DNA from: Bacteroidetes bacterium UBA5697
Lineage (GTDB): Bacteria; Bacteroidota; Bacteroidia; B-17B0; Aurantibacillaceae
Assembly: GCA_002420145.1 (NCBI GenBank)
Contig: DIHL01000030.1
Location: 1-64,000, forward strand
Direction of reading: 5' to 3'
Length of the DNA: 64,000 bases
Part shown: one piece after another, positions 43,635-53,017 of the stretch
Layout of the letters: the number at the start of each line of letters is the position of its first letter
Position numbering within the stretch: position 1 is the first letter of the stretch
The notes under the pieces: model-generated
Told to the model about the DNA's origin: nothing
Database searches by the model: none
The model's input: only the letters and a program-made list of their open reading frames with translations
Translations under genes and position numbers: made by a program

Positions 43635-44654
43635 ATGTATCAAAACGACATTATATTAAGAGCTGCAAAAGGAGAAAAAGTAGAACGTGTGCCTATTTGG
43701 TTAATGCGCCAAGCGGGGCGTATTTTACCCGAATACAAAGCAACACGCGCTCGTGCCAAAAACTTTATTGAATTTGTAAAAAACCCTGAATTAGCAGCGG
43801 AAGTAACCATACAGCCAGTTGATATATTAGGAGTTGATGCGGCTATTATTTTCTCTGACATTTTAGTTATTCCAGAAGCAATGGGCTTACCGTATCAAAT
43901 GATAGAGGCAAAAGGACCTAACTTTGAAAAAACAATTAAGTCGCAAAAAGATATTGATGATTTGCGCATTGCAGATGCTGGTGATTTAGATTATGTGATT
44001 CAAGCTATAAAATTGACAAAAAAAGACTTAAATAATCGTGTTCCTTTAATTGGTTTTGGCGGTGCGCCATGGACATTAATGGCCTATATGGTAGAAGGAA
44101 GTGGAAGTAAAACATTTAGTCAAGCAAAAAAGTTTTTATACCAACAACCTGAATTAGCGCACCAGTTATTAGAAAAAATCACACAAAGTACTATCAACTA
44201 TTTAAAAGGACAAATAGCAGCAGGCGCTGATATGATTCAAATTTTTGATAGTTGGGCAGGTGTTTTAGGTCACGAACAATATTTAGAATTCTCATTAAAA
44301 TACATTTCAAAAATTTGTGATGCTATTGAGCCTCTTGTTCCAGTAACTGTATTTGCAAAAGATGCGCACTTTGCCTTGGCAGATATGGCAAAATTAAATT
44401 GCAATACCATTGGTTTAGATTGGACCATTAATCCACAAGATGCACGTATTATTATTGGTCACGAAAAAACATTACAAGGCAATGCCGATCCTTGCATGTT
44501 GTATGCTGATGAAAAAACAATTGAAGCTACTGCTCGCAAAATGGTAAACGCCTTTGGCAAACAACGTTACATAGCTAATTTAGGCCATGGTTTGTATCCT
44601 GACTTAGATAAAAATAAAGTAAAATTCTTTATTGATTGCGTAAAGAGTTTATAA
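43635..44654 (+). CDS. hemE: Uroporphyrinogen decarboxylase
   Basis: This 339-residue haem-pathway enzyme converts uroporphyrinogen III to coproporphyrinogen III. Signatures are PIWLMRQAGRILPEY, IFSDILVIPEAMG, IQIFDSWAG and NLGHGLYPD. It is followed by a strong terminator. No other haem gene lies in the window. Confidence 0.97.
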   Translation: MYQNDIILRAAKGEKVERVPIWLMRQAGRILPEYKATRARAKNFIEFVKNPELAAEVTIQPVDILGVDAAIIFSDILVIPEAMGLPYQMIEAKGPNFEKTIKSQKDIDDLRIADAGDLDYVIQAIKLTKKDLNNRVPLIGFGGAPWTLMAYMVEGSGSKTFSQAKKFLYQQPELAHQLLEKITQSTINYLKGQIAAGADMIQIFDSWAGVLGHEQYLEFSLKYISKICDAIEPLVPVTVFAKDAHFALADMAKLNCNTIGLDWTINPQDARIIIGHEKTLQGNADPCMLYADEKTIEATARKMVNAFGKQRYIANLGHGLYPDLDKNKVKFFIDCVKSL

Positions 44655-44656
44655 AA

Positions 44657-44690
44657 CAAAAAGGCTTACAAAAATTTGTAAGCCTTTTTT
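44657..44690. terminator. Bidirectional terminator between hemE and the acetyltransferase gene
   Basis: The stem AAGGCTTACAAA/TTTGTAAGCCTT has poly-A and poly-T flanks and lies between convergent genes. Confidence 0.9.
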
Positions 44691-44694
44691 AATT

Positions 44695-45162
44695 CTACAT
44701 CTTCTCTAACTGATGATTAGTTAATTTACAATTAACCCATTCTCCATCTAAAGTGGCATTATGCTTTTTATAAAACTCAATGGCTGGAGTATTCCAATCT
44801 AGCACTTGCCATTCCATACGACGCACTTTCATGCCTTTACTCACTTCAACTACTTTATCAAATAACAATTTACCGAGTCCTTTGCCTCGCTGAGATTCAG
44901 TCACAATAATATCTTCCAAAAATAAACATTTGCCTTTCCAAGTACTGTATTTGAAATAATACAATGCCATTCCCACAATAACACCATCTAATAATGCGAC
45001 ATAAAAATCAAATTGCTTATCAGCACCAAAGCCCCATTCCGTCATTTCGGCAATCGTCACTTCTACTTCATTTGGCGCTTTTTCGTAGGCAGCTAATTCT
45101 TTTACTAAGTTTAAGGCAAAAGGGATGTCAGTTTGAGTTCCTTTTCTAATTTCAATGTTCAT
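44695..45162 (-). CDS. GNAT-family N-acetyltransferase
   Basis: This 155-residue protein has the acetyl-CoA-binding motif of GNAT enzymes (VTESQRGKGLGKLLFDKVVEVS) preceded by FLEDIIV and followed by EWQVLDWNTPAIEFYKKHNA. It resembles the diamine/thialysine acetyltransferase group. The substrate is unknown. It is the last gene of a three-gene minus-strand run, 1 base from its neighbour. Confidence 0.92.
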   Translation of the reverse strand: MNIEIRKGTQTDIPFALNLVKELAAYEKAPNEVEVTIAEMTEWGFGADKQFDFYVALLDGVIVGMALYYFKYSTWKGKCLFLEDIIVTESQRGKGLGKLLFDKVVEVSKGMKVRRMEWQVLDWNTPAIEFYKKHNATLDGEWVNCKLTNHQLEKM

Positions 45163-45163
45163 G

Positions 45164-45511
45164 CTATTTGGAATACTGTTGTTTTAAAATTACTTTTTGC
45201 AAAATGCGTTTAACGATTAGTTCTGCTAAAATTTGCTGGAAATTTTTATCTTGATGATTTGCTGCTTCCTTTTTTATTTGAAGTTCAGTCACATCAATTC
45301 TATACAGTAAATTTTGTAGAGAAGCAGAATCTCTTTTTTCAATAATCATCACTGATTTCAAAACCTCTTGAAACACATGTTCCAAATTATTTGATTTTAA
45401 TTGAGGGGCTTCATCTGTAAAACCACACAATTCAAAATCGCGATGTAATTGAGTTTTAAACTTCTCAAATAAATCAGGTTTCTGTAGATCTTGTATGCGT
45501 TCTATTTCCAT
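45164..45511 (-). CDS. Conserved-looking hypothetical protein
   Basis: This 115-residue, mostly helical cytosolic protein is rich in Glu, Lys and Leu (MEIERIQDLQKPDLFEKFK, LQNLLYRIDVTELQIKKEA). I recognise no domain. It overlaps the ferredoxin-like gene by 10 bases and lies 1 base from the acetyltransferase gene, so it is translated as part of that operon and is probably real. Confidence 0.75.
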   Translation of the reverse strand: MEIERIQDLQKPDLFEKFKTQLHRDFELCGFTDEAPQLKSNNLEHVFQEVLKSVMIIEKRDSASLQNLLYRIDVTELQIKKEAANHQDKNFQQILAELIVKRILQKVILKQQYSK

Positions 45512-45822
45512 TCTTTCAAAAGTAAACGTTCAACTGGAACTTTATTTACAATATGTGATTGTACAATTTCAGTAACATCTTCCTTTTTTACACCTACATA
45601 AAAGATGCCTTCTGGGTAAATGGCAATGGTTGGTCCAAAATCACAAATACCCAAACAGCCGCTTTTATTAGCACGTGTTTTCAATCCAACATTTAAATTT
45701 TTTAATTGCTTTTTAAACTCAGCAACTAATTCTAAGCCATGAGCTTCTCCGCAACTTAACTTTTCGGAGCCAGTGCGTTGATTGTTGCAAACAAAAATAT
45801 GTACGTCAAATATTGGGTTCAT
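45502..45822 (-). CDS. Thioredoxin-like [2Fe-2S] ferredoxin domain protein
   Basis: This 106-residue protein has the cysteine pattern HIFVCNNQR, KLSCGE and SGCLGICDFGPTIAIYPEG, four cysteines that fit the thioredoxin-like [2Fe-2S] ferredoxin family. It may carry electrons or an iron-sulfur cluster; the partner is unknown. ATG 45822 is used because an upstream in-frame TTG at 45843 lies beyond the usual N-terminus and in the spacer to the divergent gene. Confidence 0.88.
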   Translation of the reverse strand: MNPIFDVHIFVCNNQRTGSEKLSCGEAHGLELVAEFKKQLKNLNVGLKTRANKSGCLGICDFGPTIAIYPEGIFYVGVKKEDVTEIVQSHIVNKVPVERLLLKEWK

Positions 45823-45872
45823 AATTATATTAACTTTAAACAAAGTTACAGCTAAATTGTAATTAATACATC

Positions 45873-46784
45873 ATGGCTATTATATTAATATCAGGAGGAA
45901 CAGGTTTAGTTGGCAAAGCTTTAACTAATCGCTTAATTACCGAAGGGCACGAAGTTAGAATTTTGTCGAGAAGCCCTAAATCAAATGAAGAAATCAAATC
46001 ATTTTACTGGAATGTTGAGAAAAATGAAATTGACGAGAAAGCATTTGATGGCGTTGAACATATCGTTCATTTAGCAGGCAGTGGAATTGCCGACAAACGC
46101 TGGACCGAAGTAAGAAAGCAAGACATTATTGATTCGAGAGTTAATAGTATGAAACTAATTACCGATGTCGTAAAAAAGAAAAACATTCAATTAAAATCCT
46201 TTGTTGGAGCCAGTGCCATTGGTATTTATGGGATGAGCACTTCTGAAAAAATATATACCGAAAACGATACTGGCACAGATGACTTCTTAACACAATCATG
46301 CACACAATGGGAAAATTCCTATCAACAAATTCAAACACTTTCCGCTAAAAATTGTATCATTAGAATTGGCGTTGTATTAAGTAAAGATGGTGGAGCTTTA
46401 AAAAGATTATTGCCATTATTTCAATTAGGATTAGGTTCAGCAGTTGGTTCAGGAAAACAATATATGTCTTGGATTCATATAGATGATTTAGTATCTGTAT
46501 TTCATGAAGCACTTTTTAATCCAAATTATAATGGGATTTATAATGCAGTTTCTACCCAAGAAACAACCAATCAATCATTCTCAAAACAATTGGCTAAAAG
46601 TCTTTCAAAACCATTTTTTTTACCCAATGTTCCTGCTTTTGCCTTAAAATTAGTGTTTGGAGAAATGGCTAATGTGCTTTTAGAAGGTTCTCGAGTATGT
46701 TCTGAGAAGCTTATCAATACTGGATTTCAATTTCAATTCCCTACTCTCAACGAAGTTCTAAAAGACATCATTTCTAAAAAATAA
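45873..46784 (+). CDS. TIGR01777-family NAD-dependent epimerase/dehydratase
   Basis: This 303-residue SDR-type protein has the nucleotide-binding SGGTGLVGKALTNRL at the N-terminus, HLAGSGIADKRWTEVRK, SAIGIYG and the C-terminal DUF1731-like region (FFLPNVPAFALKLVFGEMANVLLEGSRV). These match the YfcH/TIGR01777 family. The substrate is not known. It is divergent from the ferredoxin-like gene. Confidence 0.93.
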   Translation: MAIILISGGTGLVGKALTNRLITEGHEVRILSRSPKSNEEIKSFYWNVEKNEIDEKAFDGVEHIVHLAGSGIADKRWTEVRKQDIIDSRVNSMKLITDVVKKKNIQLKSFVGASAIGIYGMSTSEKIYTENDTGTDDFLTQSCTQWENSYQQIQTLSAKNCIIRIGVVLSKDGGALKRLLPLFQLGLGSAVGSGKQYMSWIHIDDLVSVFHEALFNPNYNGIYNAVSTQETTNQSFSKQLAKSLSKPFFLPNVPAFALKLVFGEMANVLLEGSRVCSEKLINTGFQFQFPTLNEVLKDIISKK

Positions 46785-46817
46785 ACTTAGGTTTAATTGT
46801 GAATTCGTAGCAATATT

Positions 46818-46846
46818 TTTGCAAAAAAAGCGTTATATTAGCCTTG
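46818..46846 (+). promoter_or_regulatory. Candidate promoter of glmS
   Basis: TTTG at 46818-46821 and TAGCCTTG (one mismatch to TAnnTTTG) at 46839-46846 are separated by 17 bases, and glmS ATG follows 18 bases later. The short untranslated region leaves no space for a glmS ribozyme. Confidence 0.4.
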
Positions 46847-46864
46847 TCTTTTTAAAGAAATATT

Positions 46865-48712
46865 ATGTGTGGAATTGTAGGATATATTGGAAATCGCGAT
46901 GCGTTTCCTATTTTAATTAAAGGTTTACAACGTTTAGAATATCGTGGTTACGATAGTGCTGGTGTGGCAATGATTTCGCCAGAAGGAAACCTGAATGTAT
47001 ATAAGAAAAAAGGGAAAGTATCTGATTTATTGGAGTCGTGCAAAGACAAAGATAAGTCTGGAAATATTGGTATTGGACATACGCGTTGGGCAACGCATGG
47101 AGAACCTAATGATGTAAACTCTCATCCTCACTATTCTCAAACAAAGGATTTAGTAATTATCCATAATGGAATTATTGAAAATTACGCTTCAATCAAAGAA
47201 GGCTTACAAAAACGTGGGCATACTTTTTTATCTGAAACAGATACTGAAGTGTTGATTCATTTAATTGAAGATATTCGTCAGCATGAACCTGCAATGAAAT
47301 TAGGGCATGCTGTGATGGCTGCTTTAAAACAAGTAAATGGCGCTTATGCCATTGTGATTTTAGATAAAAATGACCCTGATACTTTAATTGCTGCTAAAAA
47401 AGGTAGTCCAATGGTTATCGGCGTTGGCAGAGATGAATATTTTATTGCATCGGATGCTTCACCAATTGTTGAATACACAAAAAATGTAGTTTATATTGAA
47501 GATGAGCATGTGGCAATTATTCGTAGAGGTGAAGAATTAAAAATCAGAACTATTCGCGATAAAGAAATTACACCTTATGTTCAGGAACTAGAAATGGAAT
47601 TAGAAGCTATTGAAAAAGGAGGCTACGACCATTTTATGTTGAAAGAAATTTATGAGCAACCTCGTTCTATTTTTGATAGTATGCGTGGACGTTTAAATTC
47701 TGAAACAGGCCATTTAAAAATGGGTGGTATTGAAGAGCACGAAGGTAAATTTAAAAATGCTAAACGTATTTTAGTGATTGCTTGTGGAACATCATGGCAC
47801 GCTGGTATGGTTGCTGAATATTTATTTGAAGAATATGCTCGTATCCCAGTTGAAGTAGAATACGCATCTGAATTTAGATACCGTAACCCAATTATTTACC
47901 CAGATGATATCGTGATTGCTATTTCTCAAAGTGGAGAAACAGCTGATACTCTTGCAGCTATTGAATTAGCAAAAGCAAAAGGTGCTACTATTTTCGGAGT
48001 ATGTAATGTAGTTGGTTCTTCTATTGCACGTGCTACTCATGCTGGGTCATACACGCACGCAGGACCAGAAATTGGTGTTGCTTCAACAAAAGCATTCACA
48101 GCTCAAGTAACAGTATTAACTTTGATGGCATTACACGTTGCTAAGGTTAAAGGAGCAATTGCAGAAAGCCGTTACCGTCAGTTATTATACGAAATGGAAT
48201 CTATTCCAGCTAAAGTGGAAGAAGTTTTAAAATTAAATGATTCTATTAAATTAATCGCTGCTGAATATAAAGATGCTTCTAATGCATTATACTTAGGAAG
48301 AGGTTATTCTTTCCCTGTCGCTTTAGAAGGAGCTTTAAAATTGAAAGAGATTTCTTATATCCATGCGGAAGGCTATCCAGCTGCAGAAATGAAACACGGT
48401 CCAATTGCTTTAATTGATGAAGCAATGCCTGTATTTGTGATTGCAACAAAAGGCCCTAACTACGAAAAAGTGGTAAGCAATATACAAGAAGTAAAGGCTC
48501 GTAAGGGACGAATTATAGCTATTGTAACAGAAGGAGATGTGGATGTGAAAAAAATGGCAGAACATGTGATTGAAATTCCTGAAACAGATGAATCATTAGT
48601 GCCTTTAGTATCTGTTATTCCTTGGCAATTATTATCATACCACATTGCTGTGATGCGTGGTTGTAATGTGGATCAACCTCGTAACTTAGCAAAAAGTGTA
48701 ACTGTTGAATAA
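46865..48712 (+). CDS. glmS: Glutamine-fructose-6-phosphate aminotransferase (isomerizing)
   Basis: This 615-residue enzyme makes glucosamine-6-phosphate, the entry to cell-wall amino sugars. The N-terminal glutaminase starts with catalytic Cys2 (MCGIVGYIG) and has GIGHTRWATHGEPN. The two SIS isomerase domains have SQSGETADTL, ASTKAFTAQ, LGRGYSFPVALEGALKLKEISYIHAE and the C-terminal DQPRNLAKSVTVE. The length is full. Confidence 0.98.
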   Translation: MCGIVGYIGNRDAFPILIKGLQRLEYRGYDSAGVAMISPEGNLNVYKKKGKVSDLLESCKDKDKSGNIGIGHTRWATHGEPNDVNSHPHYSQTKDLVIIHNGIIENYASIKEGLQKRGHTFLSETDTEVLIHLIEDIRQHEPAMKLGHAVMAALKQVNGAYAIVILDKNDPDTLIAAKKGSPMVIGVGRDEYFIASDASPIVEYTKNVVYIEDEHVAIIRRGEELKIRTIRDKEITPYVQELEMELEAIEKGGYDHFMLKEIYEQPRSIFDSMRGRLNSETGHLKMGGIEEHEGKFKNAKRILVIACGTSWHAGMVAEYLFEEYARIPVEVEYASEFRYRNPIIYPDDIVIAISQSGETADTLAAIELAKAKGATIFGVCNVVGSSIARATHAGSYTHAGPEIGVASTKAFTAQVTVLTLMALHVAKVKGAIAESRYRQLLYEMESIPAKVEEVLKLNDSIKLIAAEYKDASNALYLGRGYSFPVALEGALKLKEISYIHAEGYPAAEMKHGPIALIDEAMPVFVIATKGPNYEKVVSNIQEVKARKGRIIAIVTEGDVDVKKMAEHVIEIPETDESLVPLVSVIPWQLLSYHIAVMRGCNVDQPRNLAKSVTVE

Positions 48713-48731
48713 AAAAGAAATCACATAAACT

Positions 48732-48767
48732 AAAAAAAGTCTGTTTCGTTTGAAACAGACTTTTTTA
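48732..48767. terminator. Bidirectional terminator between glmS and the DUF58 gene
   Basis: A stem AAAAAAGTCTGTTTC paired with GAAACAGACTTTTTT has a 4-base loop. It lies between convergent genes. Confidence 0.9.
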
Positions 48768-50066
48768 TTAAATCAATCCTCTTGATTTTAACTCCAGATA
48801 CTTATTTAATGTATTTACTGTTAATTGCTCGGGTTTAGTATAAACACATTGTATTCCTAATTTCTGTAATTCAAAGGTTATTTGTAGTTTTTCATAGTCA
48901 AACTTTTTAGCAATTGTTTGGCTATAAATTTCGGAAGTACTAGTAGCTTTGGTATTTAATAAATCGTGAAGCTCAGTATTTTCAAAAATAATAACTACCA
49001 CTAAATGATGTTTAGCAAGTTGTCTGATATATTTTAACTGCCGTTTTAAGCCACTTAACGTTTCGAAATTAGTAAACAATAACAGCAAACTACGTTGAGT
49101 AATTTTAGTTCGAATGTGATTTAATAGAACTTCATAATTGCTTTCTTGAAAACCAGTTTTAGCATTATATAATGCTTCCTGTAATCTAAACAATTGATTA
49201 CCTCTTCTATCAGCAGATACTGAATTTTGAATCGTGTTTGAAAACGTAATTAAACCAGGTTTATCTTGTTTAATAAAGCTAATATGACTTAAAACTAATG
49301 AGGCATTAATAGAATAATCTAATAAACTCATTTCTTCAAAGGGCATTTTCATGATTCGTCCCATATCAATAATAGAATAAACCTGTTGCGCTCTCTCGTC
49401 TCGAAAATGATTGACCATTAATTGATTTTTACGAGCAGTCGCCTTCCAATTAATAGTTCTTATATCGTTTCCAATAACATATTCTTTAATGTTGTCAAAT
49501 TCCGAACTCAATCCAATTTTTCTTAATTTTTTAATTCCAACATCCGTTAGTCTATCTGTAAAAGCCATCAATTCAAATTGTCGCAACTTTAAAAATGATG
49601 GATAACATGGCAGCATTTCTGCATTATCAAAAACATAACGACGTTGTGCTAAACCAATAATACTAGAAACAAATCCTATACTATTTCCAAAATAATATTC
49701 TCCTCTAAAAACTGGACGTAATTTATATTTAATTTCGTGAATATCCTGAATTTTTAATTTTCTGGTAAATACAAAATCTCGTTTTTGAAATTGATCAGGG
49801 ATTTCATCCAGTATTTGTGCCTGAATAGGAAATGAATAATTATTTTTAACCGTTATTAAAAAATCATTATCGTCTCCATTCGACAATTTTTGATGTGTTG
49901 TTTTTCTTTGAATTTCTATGCCATTTTTATTAGCAAATAGAATTATAATGTCAGCTAATAATAATACAGCTAATGCCCAAAATAATAAAAGTCCAATCAA
50001 ATGCATCCAAGGATAAATAAATGCAAATACAAAGCAACAAACTACTGTACCAAACGCTATATACAA
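48768..50066 (-). CDS. DUF58 domain-containing protein
   Basis: This protein of about 432 residues has two N-terminal membrane helices and a cytosolic DUF58/VWA-like domain with GNDIRTINWKATARKNQLMVNHFRDERAQQVYSIIDMGR, the family signature. DUF58 proteins work with MoxR ATPases, and moxR lies directly upstream. The annotated start is TTG at 50066, but the open frame continues to 50120 (KHIFSSLFFTKRL), resembling the N-terminus of homologues. No ATG, GTG or TTG exists there, so an ATA at 50103-50105 may be the true start. Confidence 0.85.
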   Translation of the reverse strand: MYIAFGTVVCCFVFAFIYPWMHLIGLLLFWALAVLLLADIIILFANKNGIEIQRKTTHQKLSNGDDNDFLITVKNNYSFPIQAQILDEIPDQFQKRDFVFTRKLKIQDIHEIKYKLRPVFRGEYYFGNSIGFVSSIIGLAQRRYVFDNAEMLPCYPSFLKLRQFELMAFTDRLTDVGIKKLRKIGLSSEFDNIKEYVIGNDIRTINWKATARKNQLMVNHFRDERAQQVYSIIDMGRIMKMPFEEMSLLDYSINASLVLSHISFIKQDKPGLITFSNTIQNSVSADRRGNQLFRLQEALYNAKTGFQESNYEVLLNHIRTKITQRSLLLLFTNFETLSGLKRQLKYIRQLAKHHLVVVIIFENTELHDLLNTKATSTSEIYSQTIAKKFDYEKLQITFELQKLGIQCVYTKPEQLTVNTLNKYLELKSRGLI

Positions 50067-50116
50067 ACGTTTAGTGAAAAATAATGAAGAAAATATGTGC
50101 TTTATTTTTTTGATAC

Positions 50117-51088
50117 TTATCTAGGAATTTCGATTTTATCTACTAATTGTTGTATAACGGCATCACAGGAAATTCCTTCCATCTCTTTTTCAGGAGTTAA
50201 AATCACACGGTGTCTTAATACTGGAGCGCATACATATTTAATATCGTCTGGGCTCACAAAATCTCTACCTCTTAAACAAGCACATGCTTTTGCTGTATTT
50301 AATATGGCAATTGAGGCTCTTGGTGAAGCGCCTAAATATAAAGATGGATTTTGACGAGTGCTACTTACTATTTGAGCAATGTATTTAAAAAGATGTTCTT
50401 CAACTAAAATACTGGAAACCGTTTTTCTTAATGATTTAATATCTTCTTTATGTAAAATAGCTTTTACTTTACTTAAATCTAATTGGTCGCTATTAGCATG
50501 AGCGTTTTGTAAAATAGTTGTCTCTTCTTCTACAGTTGGATAATTAACAACCAATTTAAATATAAAACGATCGAGTTGTGCTTCTGGTAAACGATAAGTG
50601 CCTTCTTGTTCAATAGGATTTTGAGTTGCCAATACCATGAATGGAGCTTCTAAAAGATATGTTTTTCCATCAACAGAAATTTGGCGTTCTTCCATGGCCT
50701 CAAACAAAGCTGCTTGTGTTTTTGCTGGGGCACGATTAATTTCATCGGCTAAAGCAATGTTGGTGAACAATGGTCCAGGTTTAAATTCAAATTCATTGGT
50801 TTTTGAATTATAAATAGATGTTCCTGTAATATCACTAGGCATTAAATCAGGCGTAAATTGTATCCTTTTAAAATTTGCATTAATACTCTTAGCCATCAAC
50901 TTAGCGGTTAATGTTTTTGCTATTCCTGGAACACCTTCAATTAGTACATGTCCGTCTGCTAATAAAGCGATGATTAAATAATCAACTAATTGATGCTGTC
51001 CGACTAAATAATTAGCTAGCTCAGATTTAATTTGTTCGACTTTTTGAGTAAAATCAGTTAAATTTACTCTTGATTCAAATTGTTCCAT
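50117..51088 (-). CDS. MoxR-family AAA+ ATPase
   Basis: This 323-residue ATPase has Walker A GVPGIAKT, Walker B ALADEINRAPAKTQAALFEAMEERQ, sensor motifs in LATQNPIEQEGTYRLPEAQLDRF and the C-terminal lid. MoxR proteins are presumed chaperones that remodel or activate partner complexes, usually with VWA/DUF58 proteins. Its ATG overlaps the stop of the DUF4350 gene by one base (TAATG), so the cluster is translationally coupled. Confidence 0.95.
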   Translation of the reverse strand: MEQFESRVNLTDFTQKVEQIKSELANYLVGQHQLVDYLIIALLADGHVLIEGVPGIAKTLTAKLMAKSINANFKRIQFTPDLMPSDITGTSIYNSKTNEFEFKPGPLFTNIALADEINRAPAKTQAALFEAMEERQISVDGKTYLLEAPFMVLATQNPIEQEGTYRLPEAQLDRFIFKLVVNYPTVEEETTILQNAHANSDQLDLSKVKAILHKEDIKSLRKTVSSILVEEHLFKYIAQIVSSTRQNPSLYLGASPRASIAILNTAKACACLRGRDFVSPDDIKYVCAPVLRHRVILTPEKEMEGISCDAVIQQLVDKIEIPR

Positions 51089-52293
51089 TATCGTATACTT
51101 TTTTGTTTAAAATTATTAATTCTATCATTTAATTCTAGTAAATCGTACTGTGTAAGACTAGGTGCTTGTTTCAAATTTTGACAATAAGAAAAAAGTTTTT
51201 TTACTTCAGATAAATCTACTCCGCTCAATTTACTAATAACTCCATAAAACTCATCATTCATTTCATTAGTGTTAGCATTAAATTTTTTTCTTATAAAGAA
51301 GTAAAAATACTGTATAGTTTCTTCAGCTATATGCTTATGATTATTTGAATTAAAATAAACATGGCTGATAACATCTACAAACTCAAGTGTTGAATTTTGA
51401 AGAGGTTTAATGATTGGAATGGGTCTTTGACGGCGTTTCATTTCAAAAATCATAAACACAAAAAGCCCTATGATAAGTATAATGTATCCCATGTAAAGAG
51501 AGTCGTTATTGAAAATAAATTGAAAAATGCCTTTTTGCTGAACATTATAAGTTTTGTAATATTCGTCCCAAATAATTGTATTGTTTTTTATTTTACTTAA
51601 AAGAGTGTAAGTGTAATACCGGTTATTGTGATTTACTATAAATAAATTACCAAATACATCCGGTAGTGAGCTTATCAATAATTTGCCTTTCCCAACATTA
51701 GCTTCTATTAAAACAGGGTGATTTTGTTTATTTATTGAACTAACCTTAAATAAAGTAGTATCAAAACTAGTAAAATAACTTTCGGTAGCTACTTGCGAGT
51801 AAATGTATGACTTTAAAAAATTATTCTTTTGAGCAACATACTTAACTTCAAAAGAAGGCTTTAATATTAATGAATCTAAAGAACTATTTGTTGTTCCCCA
51901 ATTGTATTGAGTGTCAAGCTTAAATGTATCTTTTAATGTGTTTTGATAAAGATTTGAAGCAAAAAAAACAGTATTTCCTTTTTTAATAAACCTAAATAAA
52001 CTTTGCAAATCTAACTTCGATAATTCAACCTTATCATTTATAATAATTAATGTGTTTGAGGAGTCGTTTGTTTGATTATCAATATCATACATCGTTTGCT
52101 GATTAACCAAAACGTGGTTAGCATAATTAGTTTCAAGCAAATTAAAAATTGCATAACAACCAAAAGGGATTTTATCTTTCTTTAAATAAGTCCTGCTCCA
52201 ATTAATAGGTTTAGGTTGCATATATTGTAGTACAATAACACCAATAAAAACTATTGCCAGTATATAATAATATTTTTTATTCCCTTTAAACAT
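51088..52293 (-). CDS. DUF4350 domain-containing membrane protein
   Basis: This 401-residue protein has an N-terminal membrane helix (about 7-25), a periplasmic region with the DUF4350-type pattern FGCYAIFNLL and GNTVFFASN, and a second membrane helix near 270-290 (YIILIIGLFVFMIFEM) ahead of a cytosolic tail. The function is unknown, but DUF4350 genes recur in MoxR/DUF58 clusters. It overlaps the DUF4129 gene by 8 bases. Confidence 0.85.
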   Translation of the reverse strand: MFKGNKKYYYILAIVFIGVIVLQYMQPKPINWSRTYLKKDKIPFGCYAIFNLLETNYANHVLVNQQTMYDIDNQTNDSSNTLIIINDKVELSKLDLQSLFRFIKKGNTVFFASNLYQNTLKDTFKLDTQYNWGTTNSSLDSLILKPSFEVKYVAQKNNFLKSYIYSQVATESYFTSFDTTLFKVSSINKQNHPVLIEANVGKGKLLISSLPDVFGNLFIVNHNNRYYTYTLLSKIKNNTIIWDEYYKTYNVQQKGIFQFIFNNDSLYMGYIILIIGLFVFMIFEMKRRQRPIPIIKPLQNSTLEFVDVISHVYFNSNNHKHIAEETIQYFYFFIRKKFNANTNEMNDEFYGVISKLSGVDLSEVKKLFSYCQNLKQAPSLTQYDLLELNDRINNFKQKSIR

Positions 52294-53011
52294 TTATACT
52301 TTGTTCAAATTGTTTAAACTCGGTTTCAAATGCTTGAAAATCACTTACTGTAATAGGATATTTCCCATACCATACATAATCATATATTCTACTAACAGAT
52401 TTAAACGTTTTTGTAAAGCTTGTAGCAGAAAGTTCATGAGAATAATCTATATTAGTTTTATACGGCTGATAGTTTATCGCTTTTTTTTCGTTTAAAAGAT
52501 ATAGTTGCTTTAAATACAACCACCGAATAGCAAATCTATAATCTCCAATATCAATAGCTTTATTAATACGCGAATTAAAATCTATCTGCGAAATATCTTC
52601 TTCTAAATCAGAAAAATTAAATGGTGTATTTTTTGTATTCCCTCTTAAAAAACTAGTAAACTGTGTTCTAGTAAGAAGCCAAATAATCAAAATAAAGCCC
52701 GCAATTGCTAATACCCAAAGAACTATTTTTTGCGCGTTCAATCTTGTTTCATAATCAGCATTTCCAAATAATAATTCTAAAAGCCAGTTCCAAAATCTGT
52801 CCCATAAGCCAATATCTTTATCCTCTATTTTTTTAGCAAAATCAAGATTAACTTCTTTAAATACTTTTTGTTCAGCACTTTTTGAAGGAACACAGATTTT
52901 TACAACAGAAGAATCGAACTGAACCTTTTTGTGGATTGGCGCAGCATAACTAATGTTTTTAGAAACAATAAAAACAACTAATAAGCTAGATATAAATTTT
53001 AAAATACTCAA
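52286..53011 (-). CDS. DUF4129 domain-containing protein
   Basis: This 241-residue protein has a signal sequence (MSILKFISSLLVVFIVSKNISYA), a membrane helix near 92-112 and a C-terminal DUF4129-like helical domain (IGDYRFAIRWLYLKQLYLLNE, YELVW-like YDYVWYGKYPI). The start is TTG at 53011; an in-frame stop lies three codons upstream and no ATG is near. DUF4129 proteins are typical of this MoxR-linked cluster. The function is unknown. Confidence 0.82.
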   Translation of the reverse strand: MSILKFISSLLVVFIVSKNISYAAPIHKKVQFDSSVVKICVPSKSAEQKVFKEVNLDFAKKIEDKDIGLWDRFWNWLLELLFGNADYETRLNAQKIVLWVLAIAGFILIIWLLTRTQFTSFLRGNTKNTPFNFSDLEEDISQIDFNSRINKAIDIGDYRFAIRWLYLKQLYLLNEKKAINYQPYKTNIDYSHELSATSFTKTFKSVSRIYDYVWYGKYPITVSDFQAFETEFKQFEQSINV

Positions 53012-53017
53012 TGAAAT

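Noticed and set aside
46787..46864. Possible glmS ribozyme riboswitch
   Set aside because: The predicted untranslated region is under 20 bases and I see none of the expected pseudoknotted fold.
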